Below, in pieces: positions 24,909 through 33,804 of a stretch of DNA of 63,669 bases. The notes below the pieces were generated by a model. That model ran no database searches and was not told the DNA's origin. It saw only the letters and a program-made list of their open reading frames with translations. Within the stretch, counting starts at the first letter, position 1. Each line of letters opens with the position of its first letter. Origin of the DNA: Bacteroidota bacterium (GTDB taxonomy: Bacteria; Bacteroidota; Bacteroidia; Bacteroidales; UBA10428); NCBI GenBank assembly GCA_023442525.1, contig JAEZZA010000033.1:1-63669 (forward strand). The letters run 5' to 3'. Both the position numbers and the translations under genes were made by a program.

Positions 24909-24914
24909 GATGTG

Positions 24915-26660
24915 CTATCTTAGTTTTAACTCATTAATAATGGCCTCTATCTTTGCATCGAGCGCCTGATTTATTTTTTCGTAATCATCAACATTTTTTA
25001 GCGTATCTCTTACACCGAAATAGAACTTTATTTTCGGTTCGGTACCTGAAGGTCTGATGGATATTTTAGTGCCGTCTTCGGTGAATATTTGCAAAACATC
25101 CGATTTGGGTATCACAATACCTCCGTTTTTCCGGTTGGCTTTTTCGATTGAACGGTCGTCCAGGTAATCCATTACCTCGGTCACCTTCGAGTTATTTATT
25201 TCGGCCGGCGGATTACTCCGGAAGTCCCTCATCATTTGCTGAATCTCTTCGGCACCCGATTTACCTTTCTTTACAACCGAGATTAGTTTCTCTTTATAGA
25301 AGCCAAACTCACGGTATATGTCGAGTAACTGCCCGTACATGGTCATGCCCTGATTCTTTGCGTAAGCTGCAGCTTCCGAAAGAAGCGCACACGACATGAT
25401 GGCATCCTTGTCGCGCACGAACTCACCTGCAAGATAACCGTAACTTTCTTCTCCGCCACCGATAAAGGTTTTTTCACCTTCAAACTGTTTGATTACGTCG
25501 GCAATATATTTGAAACCGGTAAGTACGTCGTAGCATCCGACATGGTATCTTTTTGCAATGTCGGCAAGCAGTTCGGTAGTAACTATAGTTTTAACGATGT
25601 ATTCCTTGCCAGTGAGTTTACCATTTGCCGACCATCTGGTGAGCAGGTAATTGATCAAAAGGGATGCAGCCTGGTTTCCGTTGAGAACAACGAATTTTCC
25701 ATTTTTATTTCTGACTACCATTCCCACACGGTCGGCATCGGGATCGGTTGCCAGCACAATATCGGCGTCGGTTTCTTCAGCCTTTTTTACAGCCATTTCA
25801 AGTGCCGAACTTTCCTCGGGATTTGGCGAAGAAACCGTGGGAAAATTGCCATCGGAAACATCCTGTTCCGGAACATGAATGATATTTTTGAAACCGAATT
25901 TTTTCAGGATCAGGGGCACAAGATGAACACCGGCTCCGTGTAACGGAGTATACACGATTTTCATATCCTGTTGCTTCTTAATGGCTTCGTGTGACAGCGA
26001 AAGACCTGTTATCTGGTTGGTATAAACATCATCAGTTTCACTACCAATAATTTCTATGTTTTCGGGTTTCGCATTAAAGTTAACGTGCTCAATCGATTGA
26101 ATTGCCTGCACTTCCTTAATGATCAGTTTGTCGTGAGGCGCGATAATCTGGCCGCCGTCGTCCCAATAGGCCTTATAGCCGTTGTATTCCTTCGGGTTAT
26201 GCGAAGCCGTAATAACTACTCCGCTCTGGCATTTATAATATCTGATGGCAAATGATAACTCGGGAGTGGGTCGTAAATTTTCAAACAAATAAACCTTGAA
26301 TCCGTTGGCCGAAAATATGTTGGATGTGGTTTCGGCAAACAGGCGGCTGTTATTACGGGAATCGTGCGCTACAGCTACTTTAATCTGAGGTAATGAGGAG
26401 AACTCCTTTTTCAGGTAGTTACTTAGTCCCTGAGTGGCCATAGCAACGGTATACACGTTCATTCGATTGGTACCTACGCCCATGATTCCGCGTAATCCTC
26501 CGGTTCCGAATTCCAGGTCGCGGTAAAAACTCTCGATGAGTTCGGCTTCGTTACCTTCGAGCAAATCTTTTACCTGTTTCCTGGTGTATGCGTCGTATTT
26601 TTCGCTGAGCCATTTACTGGCACGTTCCCTGACTTCTGAAATGAGGCCCGAGTTTTCCAT
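24915..26660 (-). CDS. Phospho-sugar mutase (phosphoglucomutase/phosphomannomutase family)
   Basis: The 581-residue alpha-D-phosphohexomutase interconverts the 1- and 6-phosphates of hexoses. Phosphoserine Ser153 is in TASHNPKEYNGYK, the Mg loop is DPDADR (306-311), the sugar-binding loop is GGGEESYGYL, and the phosphate-binding loop is RPSGTEPKIKF near the C-terminus. The long form (about 580 residues) is the PGM2-like type common in Bacteroidetes. In this operon it probably supplies glucose-1-phosphate to RfbA. Its start lies 2 bases after the rfbD stop. Confidence 0.93.
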   Translation of the reverse strand: MENSGLISEVRERASKWLSEKYDAYTRKQVKDLLEGNEAELIESFYRDLEFGTGGLRGIMGVGTNRMNVYTVAMATQGLSNYLKKEFSSLPQIKVAVAHDSRNNSRLFAETTSNIFSANGFKVYLFENLRPTPELSFAIRYYKCQSGVVITASHNPKEYNGYKAYWDDGGQIIAPHDKLIIKEVQAIQSIEHVNFNAKPENIEIIGSETDDVYTNQITGLSLSHEAIKKQQDMKIVYTPLHGAGVHLVPLILKKFGFKNIIHVPEQDVSDGNFPTVSSPNPEESSALEMAVKKAEETDADIVLATDPDADRVGMVVRNKNGKFVVLNGNQAASLLINYLLTRWSANGKLTGKEYIVKTIVTTELLADIAKRYHVGCYDVLTGFKYIADVIKQFEGEKTFIGGGEESYGYLAGEFVRDKDAIMSCALLSEAAAYAKNQGMTMYGQLLDIYREFGFYKEKLISVVKKGKSGAEEIQQMMRDFRSNPPAEINNSKVTEVMDYLDDRSIEKANRKNGGIVIPKSDVLQIFTEDGTKISIRPSGTEPKIKFYFGVRDTLKNVDDYEKINQALDAKIEAIINELKLR

Positions 26661-26662
26661 AT

Positions 26663-27532
26663 TTAAAGTTTATTGGAATTAAGGTTATCTAATGCAATGT
26701 ACAGGCTATCCCTCCAATGAGGAATACGGATATCAAAAGTACGCTTTATTTTACTTTTGTCCATCACGCTGAATGCCGGCCGTGCTGCAGGCAACGGGTA
26801 TTCACGCGTCCTGATGGGTAAAATTCTGCATGTACTATTTGTGTATTTCATTATTTCGCATGCGAAGTCGAACCAGCTGCAGACTCCTTCGTTCGAGTAA
26901 TTATAGATACCTCCTTTGAAGGTGTTTTGTTCACTTTCTGAAAGAATTACAAAAATGACCCTGGCGAGATCTGCCGCGTAGGTTGGTGTCCCTACCTGGT
27001 CGTAAACCACATTGATTTCGTTTCGCTGGCCTGATAAACGCAACATGGTATTGACAAAATTATTGCCGAATTCGCTGTAAAGCCACGATGTACGGATTAT
27101 CAGGCATAGCGGATTATTTTTCAGGGCATCTTCACCGGCAAGTTTGCTTTTAGCATAAACCGATTCCGGGGCTGTGTTCTCGTCTTCGAGATGCGGCAGA
27201 TTTTTAGTGCCGTCGTATACATAATCGGTTGAAATATGAATCAGCCGGGTACCCCGGATACATTCTTCAGCAAGTAAAGCAGGAATTCCTTCGTTCACTG
27301 CAAATGCCGTTTCCGGGTTCTTTTCGGCCTGGTCTACCTGAGTATAAGCAGCACAGTTGATTATATAATCATACCTGTTATGCTCAAAATAATTCTTAAC
27401 TTCTTCTGAATTGGTAAGATCGAGGTCTTTAATATCTATGAAGGTACAATTGAATCCGTCATGTTTCTGTGATTCCAACCGTAAACTGTTACCGAGCTGG
27501 CCTTCGGATCCTGTTATAAGAATGCTTTTCAT
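26663..27532 (-). CDS. rfbD: dTDP-4-dehydrorhamnose reductase
   Basis: This 289-residue extended SDR performs the last step to dTDP-L-rhamnose, reducing dTDP-4-keto-L-rhamnose with NAD(P)H. It begins MKSILITGSEGQLGNSL (Rossmann glycine motif), followed by INCAAYTQVDQAE and the catalytic S-T-D-Y-V-Y-D-G segment with SVYAKSKLAGE (YxxxK). I chose the ATG at 27532, five bases after the rfbC stop codon, over an upstream in-frame ATG that would overlap rfbC. It lies downstream of rfbC and upstream of the mutase gene. Confidence 0.95.
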   Translation of the reverse strand: MKSILITGSEGQLGNSLRLESQKHDGFNCTFIDIKDLDLTNSEEVKNYFEHNRYDYIINCAAYTQVDQAEKNPETAFAVNEGIPALLAEECIRGTRLIHISTDYVYDGTKNLPHLEDENTAPESVYAKSKLAGEDALKNNPLCLIIRTSWLYSEFGNNFVNTMLRLSGQRNEINVVYDQVGTPTYAADLARVIFVILSESEQNTFKGGIYNYSNEGVCSWFDFACEIMKYTNSTCRILPIRTREYPLPAARPAFSVMDKSKIKRTFDIRIPHWRDSLYIALDNLNSNKL

Positions 27533-27536
27533 TATT

Positions 27537-28091
27537 TCAGAACATGAAGTTATTTTCAGCATTTTCCAACGTCGGAAGATTCCTGTCGCGTTCAGATACT
27601 TTTACTTCTGATTCATCAATTTGCCAGTTGATGCCCAGTTTCGGATCATTGAAGAGAATTCCTCTTTCAGCTTCCTTTTTATAATAATCATCGGTCTTAT
27701 ATAAAACGACGGCTTTTTCGGATAACACCGAAAAACCATGGGCAAATCCTTTTGGTATAAAAAGCTGTAGTTTGTTTGTGCCGGAAAGTTCAACGCCGAA
27801 CCATTTCAGGAACGTAGGTGATCCTTTACGAATGTCAACAGCCACATCATAAATAATACCTTCGATGGCACGTACGAGCTTCGACTGTGCAAAGGGCTGT
27901 AACTGGTAATGCAGTCCTCTGATTATACCTCGGGATGAAAGCGACTGGTTATCCTGAACAAAATCTGCTATTATACCTGATTTCCGAAAGCGTTCCTTGT
28001 TAAAACTTTCATAAAAATAGCCTCTCGAATCTTCAAATACATCAGGTTTTATGACTAGGAGACCATCGAAACCCGTTCTGATCAATTCCAT
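27537..28091 (-). CDS. rfbC: dTDP-4-dehydrorhamnose 3,5-epimerase
   Basis: RfbC (184 residues, cupin fold) epimerises dTDP-4-keto-6-deoxyglucose at C3 and C5. Visible features are VFEDSRGYFYESFN, QDNQSLSSRGIIRGLHYQ (with the catalytic-base His), VDIRKGSPTFLKWFGVEL and FIPKGFAHGF. The gene overlaps rfbA by 10 bp and is followed immediately by rfbD. Confidence 0.96.
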   Translation of the reverse strand: MELIRTGFDGLLVIKPDVFEDSRGYFYESFNKERFRKSGIIADFVQDNQSLSSRGIIRGLHYQLQPFAQSKLVRAIEGIIYDVAVDIRKGSPTFLKWFGVELSGTNKLQLFIPKGFAHGFSVLSEKAVVLYKTDDYYKKEAERGILFNDPKLGINWQIDESEVKVSERDRNLPTLENAENNFMF

Positions 28092-28987
28092 GCGTTATCT
28101 TCGATTTCAATATTATAAGACTTTTCATCGGCAATTTTCAGCAGGTAGGCTCCGTACTGGTTTTTGATAAGCGGCTGAGCAAGTGAGCGAAGCTGGTCTC
28201 TTGAAATATACCCCTGTTTAAAGGCAATTTCTTCGAGGCATGCTACTTTCAGGCCTTGCCGTTCTTCAATGGTTTGAATGTAAACCGAAGCCTGCAGCAG
28301 GGTTTCGTGAGTACCTGTATCAAGCCATGCCATGCCTCTTCCCATGATCTTAATGGTGAGACGATTTTCCTGGAGATAAAGCCGGTTCAGATCGGTAATT
28401 TCCAGTTCTCCGCGTGCTGAGGGTTTCAAAGCTTTAGCTTTTTCAACAACATCGTTTCCATAAAAATATAAACCGGTAACAGCGTAATTCGATTTGGGAT
28501 TTTCAGGTTTCTCTTCGAGGCTGATTACGTTGCCCTTATCGTCGAATTCCACCACTCCGTAGCGCTCGGGGTCGTTCACGTAATAACCGAAGACCACTGC
28601 GCCTTCTTTCAGTACTGAGGTCTTTTTCAGGATTCCTCCGAAGCCATGACCGTAGAATATATTATCGCCAAGGATCATACATACAGTGTCGGAACCGATA
28701 AATTTTTCGCCTATAATAAATGCCTGTGCCAGGCCATCGGGAGAAGGCTGAATGGCATACGACAGCTGAATACCGAATTGATTACCATTACCAAGCAGGT
28801 CTTCGTACAGATGAATATCCTTGGGAGTTGAAATGATAAGTATTTCACGGATACCGGCAAGCATGAGTACGGACAGCGGGTAATAGATCATCGGTTTGTC
28901 GTATATCGGCAATATCTGTTTCGAAATACTCTTGGTAATAGGATATAAGCGGGTACCTGAACCACCGGCTAGAATAATTCCTTTCAT
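28082..28987 (-). CDS. rfbA: Glucose-1-phosphate thymidylyltransferase
   Basis: RfbA (301 residues) makes dTDP-glucose from glucose-1-phosphate and dTTP. The nucleotidyltransferase signature is GGSGTRLYPITKSISKQ (8-24), followed by YDKPMIYYPLSVLMLAG, the metal-binding LGDNIFYG and the sugar-binding EEKPENPKSNYAVTGLYFY. It is the first committed step of dTDP-rhamnose synthesis. The next enzyme, RfbB, is not in this window. Confidence 0.96.
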   Translation of the reverse strand: MKGIILAGGSGTRLYPITKSISKQILPIYDKPMIYYPLSVLMLAGIREILIISTPKDIHLYEDLLGNGNQFGIQLSYAIQPSPDGLAQAFIIGEKFIGSDTVCMILGDNIFYGHGFGGILKKTSVLKEGAVVFGYYVNDPERYGVVEFDDKGNVISLEEKPENPKSNYAVTGLYFYGNDVVEKAKALKPSARGELEITDLNRLYLQENRLTIKIMGRGMAWLDTGTHETLLQASVYIQTIEERQGLKVACLEEIAFKQGYISRDQLRSLAQPLIKNQYGAYLLKIADEKSYNIEIEDNAWN

Positions 28988-29002
28988 TGTTGTAAGATTA
29001 AA

Positions 29003-29944
29003 TTATATAATTAACAGGTTCCGGAAATACGAAATGGTTAACTCAAGGCCATCGTCGAGCGACTTTACGGGTTCCCAGTTATTTAAAACTTTTTTTGCGA
29101 GACTTATGTCGGGTTTCCGGATCAGGGGGTCGTCTTCCCGGGATTCTTTGTAAATTATCTTTGAGCGGGTTCCGGTTATCGAAATAATTTTCTGAGCAAG
29201 ATGTTCGATAGAGATTTCATGTGGATTTCCGAGGTTTACGGGACCTGTAAATTCGTCGGTAGTATTCATGAGCCTGATCAAACCTTCGAGCAGATCGCTG
29301 ATATATTGAAAACTCCGTGTTTGTTTTCCATCGCCGTATATTACAATATCCTGGCCGGTGAGGGCATGGACAATGAAACTGGAAACAACCCTGCCGTCGT
29401 TGGGATGCATACGCGGGCCGTACGTGTTGAATATACGGGCGATTTTAATCTTCACTTTATTCTGGTAATGATAGTCCATAAATAAAGTTTCGGCACACCG
29501 TTTTCCCTCGTCATAATTAGCTCTTCTGCCAATGGGATTGACATTTCCCCAATAGCTTTCAACCTGGGGGTGAACCTGCGGATCGCCATACACTTCGCTT
29601 GTAGATGCCTGAAGGATTTTGGCCTTGATTCGTTTGGCCAGTCCCAGCATGTTAATGGCACCCATCACTGAGGTCTTGACTGTCTTTATGGGGTTATACT
29701 GGTAATGAATAGGAGAAGCAGGGCAGGCGAGATTGTAGATCTCATCAACTTCGCAATAATACGGAACGGTGACATCGTGGCGAACCAACTCAAAATATGG
29801 GTTATCCAACAGATGCACGATATTGGATTTACTACCGGTAAAGTAGTTATCCACACAAATCACTTCATTATTCTCCTGAAGCAATCGTTCACACAAATGA
29901 GAACCTATAAAACCGGCGCCGCCGGTTACCAGGATACGTTTCAT
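29003..29944 (-). CDS. UDP-glucuronate decarboxylase (UDP-xylose synthase)
   Basis: This 313-residue NAD-dependent extended SDR converts UDP-glucuronate to UDP-xylose. It has GGAGFIGSHL (8-17), DNYFTGSKSNI, the UXS-type YNLACPASPIHYQYNPIKT, ASTSEVYGDP, the catalytic YxxxK in RRANYDEGKR, and RIFNTYGPRMHPNDGRV. These fit UDP-xylose synthase better than RfbB or GalE. It overlaps ugd by 4 bp (ATGA type), so the UDP-glucuronate made by Ugd is its natural substrate. Confidence 0.92.
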   Translation of the reverse strand: MKRILVTGGAGFIGSHLCERLLQENNEVICVDNYFTGSKSNIVHLLDNPYFELVRHDVTVPYYCEVDEIYNLACPASPIHYQYNPIKTVKTSVMGAINMLGLAKRIKAKILQASTSEVYGDPQVHPQVESYWGNVNPIGRRANYDEGKRCAETLFMDYHYQNKVKIKIARIFNTYGPRMHPNDGRVVSSFIVHALTGQDIVIYGDGKQTRSFQYISDLLEGLIRLMNTTDEFTGPVNLGNPHEISIEHLAQKIISITGTRSKIIYKESREDDPLIRKPDISLAKKVLNNWEPVKSLDDGLELTISYFRNLLII

Positions 29945-31269
29945 TTTCCTGCCATTGGACGACCAATACCGTAATAAGCGAATCCGTTTTCCTTTACTTC
30001 TTCGGGATCGTAAATATTACGACCGTCGAAAATTACCTTGTCCTTCATGATCCGGGAAAGGATTTTGAAATTTGGTATTCTGAATTCCGACCATTCGGTA
30101 GCCAGTACCATTGCGTGAGCATCAATGAGCACGTCGTAGGGATCGTGACCATATTCGATGGTATCACCAAGTATCTTTTTGGCCTCGTTCATTGCCACAG
30201 GGTCATAGGCCTTCACAGTGGCGCCCGCCGATGTCAGGTGCTGGATCAGTTTAATGGCCGGAGATTCGCGCACATCATCAGTATTTGGCTTGAATGATAA
30301 TCCCCATAATCCGAAAGTCATATTGGTTATATTGTTGCCAAAGTGTTTCTTTATTTTGGCAAACATCACATCTTTCTGACGGTTATTTACGTTTTCAACC
30401 GCTTTGACAACATCGAGCGAATAACCTGTGTCCTCGGCCGTTTTGATAAGCGCTTTCACATCTTTCGGGAAACAAGAACCACCGAAACCAATTCCGGCAT
30501 AAATAAATTTATTCCCGATTCGTGGATCGCTGCCGATTCCCTTTCTGACGAAATTAATATCGGCGCCTACAAGTTCGCATAAATTGGCCAGGTCGTTCAT
30601 AAAGCTGATCTTGGTTGCAAGCATACAATTTGCCGCGTACTTTGTAAGTTCAGCTGAGGCAATATCCATGGTAATTACAGGGTGACCATTCAATATGAAA
30701 GGATGGTATAATCTGGTCAGAATTTTCGTAGCTCTTTCCGATTCGATGCCGAGTATAATCCGATCGGGTTTCAGAAAATCTTCAATTGCGGCTCCTTCCT
30801 TCAGAAATTCAGGGTTTGAAGCGATATCAAATTCAATATTTTCGCCTCTTTTATTGAGCTGATCCTGTATGGTTTCTTTTACTTTACGCGATGTTCCTAT
30901 AGGTACTGTACTTTTGGTAACAACAACCAGGTAAGAAGACATATGTTTTCCGATCTCTGCAGCTGCGTTAAGAACGTAGGTAAGATCGGCACTTCCATCT
31001 TCACCGGGAGGTGTTCCCACTGCAATAAATACAGCTTCTACATCCTTAAGGTTATTTTCTATACTTGTATCAAATGTCAGTCGTTTCTTTTCGACATTGC
31101 GCAGAACCATTGGCTCCAGACCAGGCTCAAAAATTGGAATAATACCCTTTTTCAGGTTATCGATTTTCTCCTTGTTGATATCAATACAAACCACGTCAAT
31201 TCCTGTTTCTGCAAAGCAGGTACCGGTGACAAGCCCGACGTACCCGGTTCCAATGATCAGTGTCTTCAT
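29941..31269 (-). CDS. ugd: UDP-glucose 6-dehydrogenase
   Basis: Ugd (442 residues) oxidises UDP-glucose to UDP-glucuronate with two NAD+. Features are GTGYVGLVTG (7-16), TKSTVPIGT, NPEFLKEGAAI (152-162), the hinge Lys in ATKISFMN (Lys220) and the catalytic cysteine in GFGGSCFPKD (Cys266). It is the first gene of a seven-gene minus-strand operon. The upstream region contains a one-mismatch -7 box (TTATTTTG) but no perfect one. Confidence 0.96.
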   Translation of the reverse strand: MKTLIIGTGYVGLVTGTCFAETGIDVVCIDINKEKIDNLKKGIIPIFEPGLEPMVLRNVEKKRLTFDTSIENNLKDVEAVFIAVGTPPGEDGSADLTYVLNAAAEIGKHMSSYLVVVTKSTVPIGTSRKVKETIQDQLNKRGENIEFDIASNPEFLKEGAAIEDFLKPDRIILGIESERATKILTRLYHPFILNGHPVITMDIASAELTKYAANCMLATKISFMNDLANLCELVGADINFVRKGIGSDPRIGNKFIYAGIGFGGSCFPKDVKALIKTAEDTGYSLDVVKAVENVNNRQKDVMFAKIKKHFGNNITNMTFGLWGLSFKPNTDDVRESPAIKLIQHLTSAGATVKAYDPVAMNEAKKILGDTIEYGHDPYDVLIDAHAMVLATEWSEFRIPNFKILSRIMKDKVIFDGRNIYDPEEVKENGFAYYGIGRPMAGK

Positions 31270-31389
31270 TTAAGTGATCGGTTTAAGTATAGAATAATTA
31301 ATGAATTACAGGGGCAAAATAACTGTTTCAGGCCATGAAGTTAAGGATTATTTTTTTTCTTATCTTTAGTTTTTTACGATGGAAAATTA

Positions 31390-31397
31390 TACTTTTG
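31390..31397 (+). promoter_or_regulatory. -7 box (TACTTTTG) for rpsA
   Basis: TACTTTTG matches TAnnTTTG. It lies 57 bases before the rpsA ATG, giving a roughly 50-nt, extremely AT-rich leader without a Shine-Dalgarno site, as is usual for S1 and other genes in this phylum. T-rich sequence lies at the -33 position. Confidence 0.55.
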
Positions 31398-31453
31398 CTG
31401 CTCGATTTTAAACAACATAATGTCTAATTTATTAATTTATAACTTATTAATTA

Positions 31454-33418
31454 ATGGTTGAAAATAACGAAAACAATCTGAATCCGCAATCTGAAGAGCA
31501 GTCGGAAAACCAGGTTCAGAGCATTGTGAATTCAGTTGAATCAGTTGAATCCAAAACCCAGAATGAGGCAAAGCCTGTAGATACACTTGTTGAATCCGAT
31601 CCGGGATTCGACTGGGAAAAGTATGAAGAAGGGGATTATCAGTCCGAATTCAAAAAGTCGGATCTGGAAAAAATGTACAATGATACCCTTAACGCAATCA
31701 AGGTAAATGAAGTGGTTGACGGAACCGTCATTTCCATGAACAAGCGTGAAGTTGTGGTAAATATTGGTTACAAATCCGAAGGAGTTGTCAGCCTTAATGA
31801 ATTCAGGTACGATCCCGACCTGAAGATAGGAGATAAGGTTGAAGTTTATATTGAAAGTCAGGAAGACAAAAAAGGTCAGCTTGTACTTTCGCACAAAAAA
31901 GCCCGTGCATTAAAGTCATGGGATCGCGTGAATGAATCACTCGAAAAAGATGAAGTGATCAAGGGTTACATCAAGTGCCGCACCAAGGGTGGCATGATCG
32001 TTGACGTGTTCGGGATTGAGGCATTCCTCCCCGGCTCACAGATTGATGTTAAACCCATACGTGATTATGATATCTACGTGGGTAAAACCATGGAATTCAA
32101 GGTTGTTAAAATCAACCATGAATTCAAGAATGTTGTTGTTTCACATAAGGCCCTTATTGAGGCTGAACTTGAACAGCAGAAGAAAGAAATTATCGCCAAA
32201 CTCGAGAAAGGTCAGATTCTTGAAGGTACTGTCAAGAACATCACATCGTATGGTGTATTTATCGATCTTGGCGGAGTTGACGGTCTTATACACATCACTG
32301 ATCTTTCATGGGGAAGAATCAATCATCCCGAAGAGATTGTTCAGCTCGACCAGAAATTACAGGTTGTTATTCTTGATTTCGATGATGAGAAAAAGAGGAT
32401 TGCACTTGGTCTTAAACAGCTTACCCCGCATCCCTGGGATTCGCTCAATGCAGATCTTAAGGTCGGTGATAAGGTTAAAGGTCGCGTAGTTGTTATGGCT
32501 GACTACGGCGCATTTATCGAAATAGCTCCCGGAGTTGAAGGTCTGATCCACGTATCAGAAATGTCGTGGTCGCAGCATCTTCGCAGTGCACAGGAGTTTC
32601 TTAAGGTAGGTGACGAAGTTGAGGCTGTAATTCTTACCCTCGACCGTGATGAGCGCAAGATGTCGCTTGGCATGAAACAGCTGAAGACTGATCCCTGGGA
32701 AAACATCGAAGAAAAATATCCCGTGGGTAGCCGACATACATCAAAAGTTCGTAATTTTACAAACTTCGGTGTGTTTGTTGAAATAGAAGAAGGTGTTGAC
32801 GGTTTAATCCATATTTCGGACCTCTCATGGACCCGGAAAATCAAACATCCTGCTGAATTCACAAGCATCGGCGAAAATGTGGAAGTAGTTGTACTTGAAA
32901 TAGATAAGGAAAACAGAAGGCTCAGCCTTGGACATAAACAACTCGAAGAGAATCCCTGGGATGTATTCGAAACAGTGTTCACTGTTGATTCCGTACATGA
33001 AGGTACAATCATTGAAGTGACGGATAAAGGTGCAGTTGTAGCCCTTCCTTATGGTGTTGAAGGTTTTGTAACCCCCAAACACCTGATTAAGGAAGACGGA
33101 AAGCCTGCTAAACTTGATGAGAAACTTCCCTTTAAGGTTATCGAATTCTCAAAGGGATCAAAGAAGATCATTGTTTCTCACAGCAGAATCCACGAAGATG
33201 CCAAGAGAGCAACTTCCGAAACTGAAAGAAGGACTTCTCCTGAAGGCTCACCGAAAGCATCCAAGAAGGTTAAGACCAGCATGGAAAAAACCACTCTGGG
33301 CGATATAACCGATCTGGCTGCCATAAAGACAGAGATGGAAAAGAAAGAGTCAAAAAGGAAGAAGGCGGAGAAGAAGGCTACTGAGACTGAAAAGGAAGAC
33401 CAGGCTGAAAACGAATAA
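31454..33418 (+). CDS. rpsA: 30S ribosomal protein S1
   Basis: The 654-residue protein contains six S1/OB-fold RNA-binding repeats (roughly 77-143, 161-227, 247-316, 333-402, 420-489 and 505-572). Repeats 3-5 have the clear pattern G-x-V/A-x-x-x-x-x-x-GxFVEI followed by GLIHISDLSW. It has an acidic, Gln/Asn-rich N-terminal extension (about 1-60) and a highly charged Lys/Glu tail (about 590-654) not found in E. coli S1. It helps mRNA binding to the 30S subunit. It leads a probable operon with a STAS protein, rnz and perhaps guaA. Confidence 0.97.
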   Translation: MVENNENNLNPQSEEQSENQVQSIVNSVESVESKTQNEAKPVDTLVESDPGFDWEKYEEGDYQSEFKKSDLEKMYNDTLNAIKVNEVVDGTVISMNKREVVVNIGYKSEGVVSLNEFRYDPDLKIGDKVEVYIESQEDKKGQLVLSHKKARALKSWDRVNESLEKDEVIKGYIKCRTKGGMIVDVFGIEAFLPGSQIDVKPIRDYDIYVGKTMEFKVVKINHEFKNVVVSHKALIEAELEQQKKEIIAKLEKGQILEGTVKNITSYGVFIDLGGVDGLIHITDLSWGRINHPEEIVQLDQKLQVVILDFDDEKKRIALGLKQLTPHPWDSLNADLKVGDKVKGRVVVMADYGAFIEIAPGVEGLIHVSEMSWSQHLRSAQEFLKVGDEVEAVILTLDRDERKMSLGMKQLKTDPWENIEEKYPVGSRHTSKVRNFTNFGVFVEIEEGVDGLIHISDLSWTRKIKHPAEFTSIGENVEVVVLEIDKENRRLSLGHKQLEENPWDVFETVFTVDSVHEGTIIEVTDKGAVVALPYGVEGFVTPKHLIKEDGKPAKLDEKLPFKVIEFSKGSKKIIVSHSRIHEDAKRATSETERRTSPEGSPKASKKVKTSMEKTTLGDITDLAAIKTEMEKKESKRKKAEKKATETEKEDQAENE

Positions 33419-33441
33419 AGAAAACATATAAAATTTTCATC

Positions 33442-33792
33442 ATGGAATTCAAAATCGAAAAGCTCCCGAATTACACGTTGATCCAGGTATTGGAAGAAAA
33501 ACTGGATACTCATATTGCTCCAACACTTAAATCGGAGCTGGTACTTGTATCCGGTAACGGTGAAAAGAATATCATTCTTGATCTGAGTAAATGCCGGTAT
33601 TGTGATTCATCGGGACTCAGTGCGATTTTGGTTGCTAACAGGTTGTGCAAGAATGCCAACGGCACTTTTGTACTCACCGGACTGAATGATGCTGTTGAAC
33701 GACTAATTACCATTTCACAATTGGATACAGTGCTGAATATTGCCGGATCAGTTGACGAAGCTATTAAGCTGTTCGCTGAGACTGCAAGCTAG
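33442..33792 (+). CDS. STAS-domain anti-sigma-factor antagonist-like protein
   Basis: This 116-residue STAS protein has the phosphorylatable serine motif CDSSGLSAIL (Ser56/Ser57), as in SpoIIAA/RsbV-type partner-switch proteins. Unphosphorylated forms bind an anti-sigma or switch kinase. No kinase or PP2C phosphatase is adjacent. It lies 23 bp after rpsA and 12 bp before rnz, embedded in a translation/RNA-processing operon. The switch partner is unknown; the SiaB-like protein at 40612 is a candidate only by proximity. Confidence 0.9.
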   Translation: MEFKIEKLPNYTLIQVLEEKLDTHIAPTLKSELVLVSGNGEKNIILDLSKCRYCDSSGLSAILVANRLCKNANGTFVLTGLNDAVERLITISQLDTVLNIAGSVDEAIKLFAETAS

Positions 33793-33804
33793 ACAGTTCA
33801 TTGT

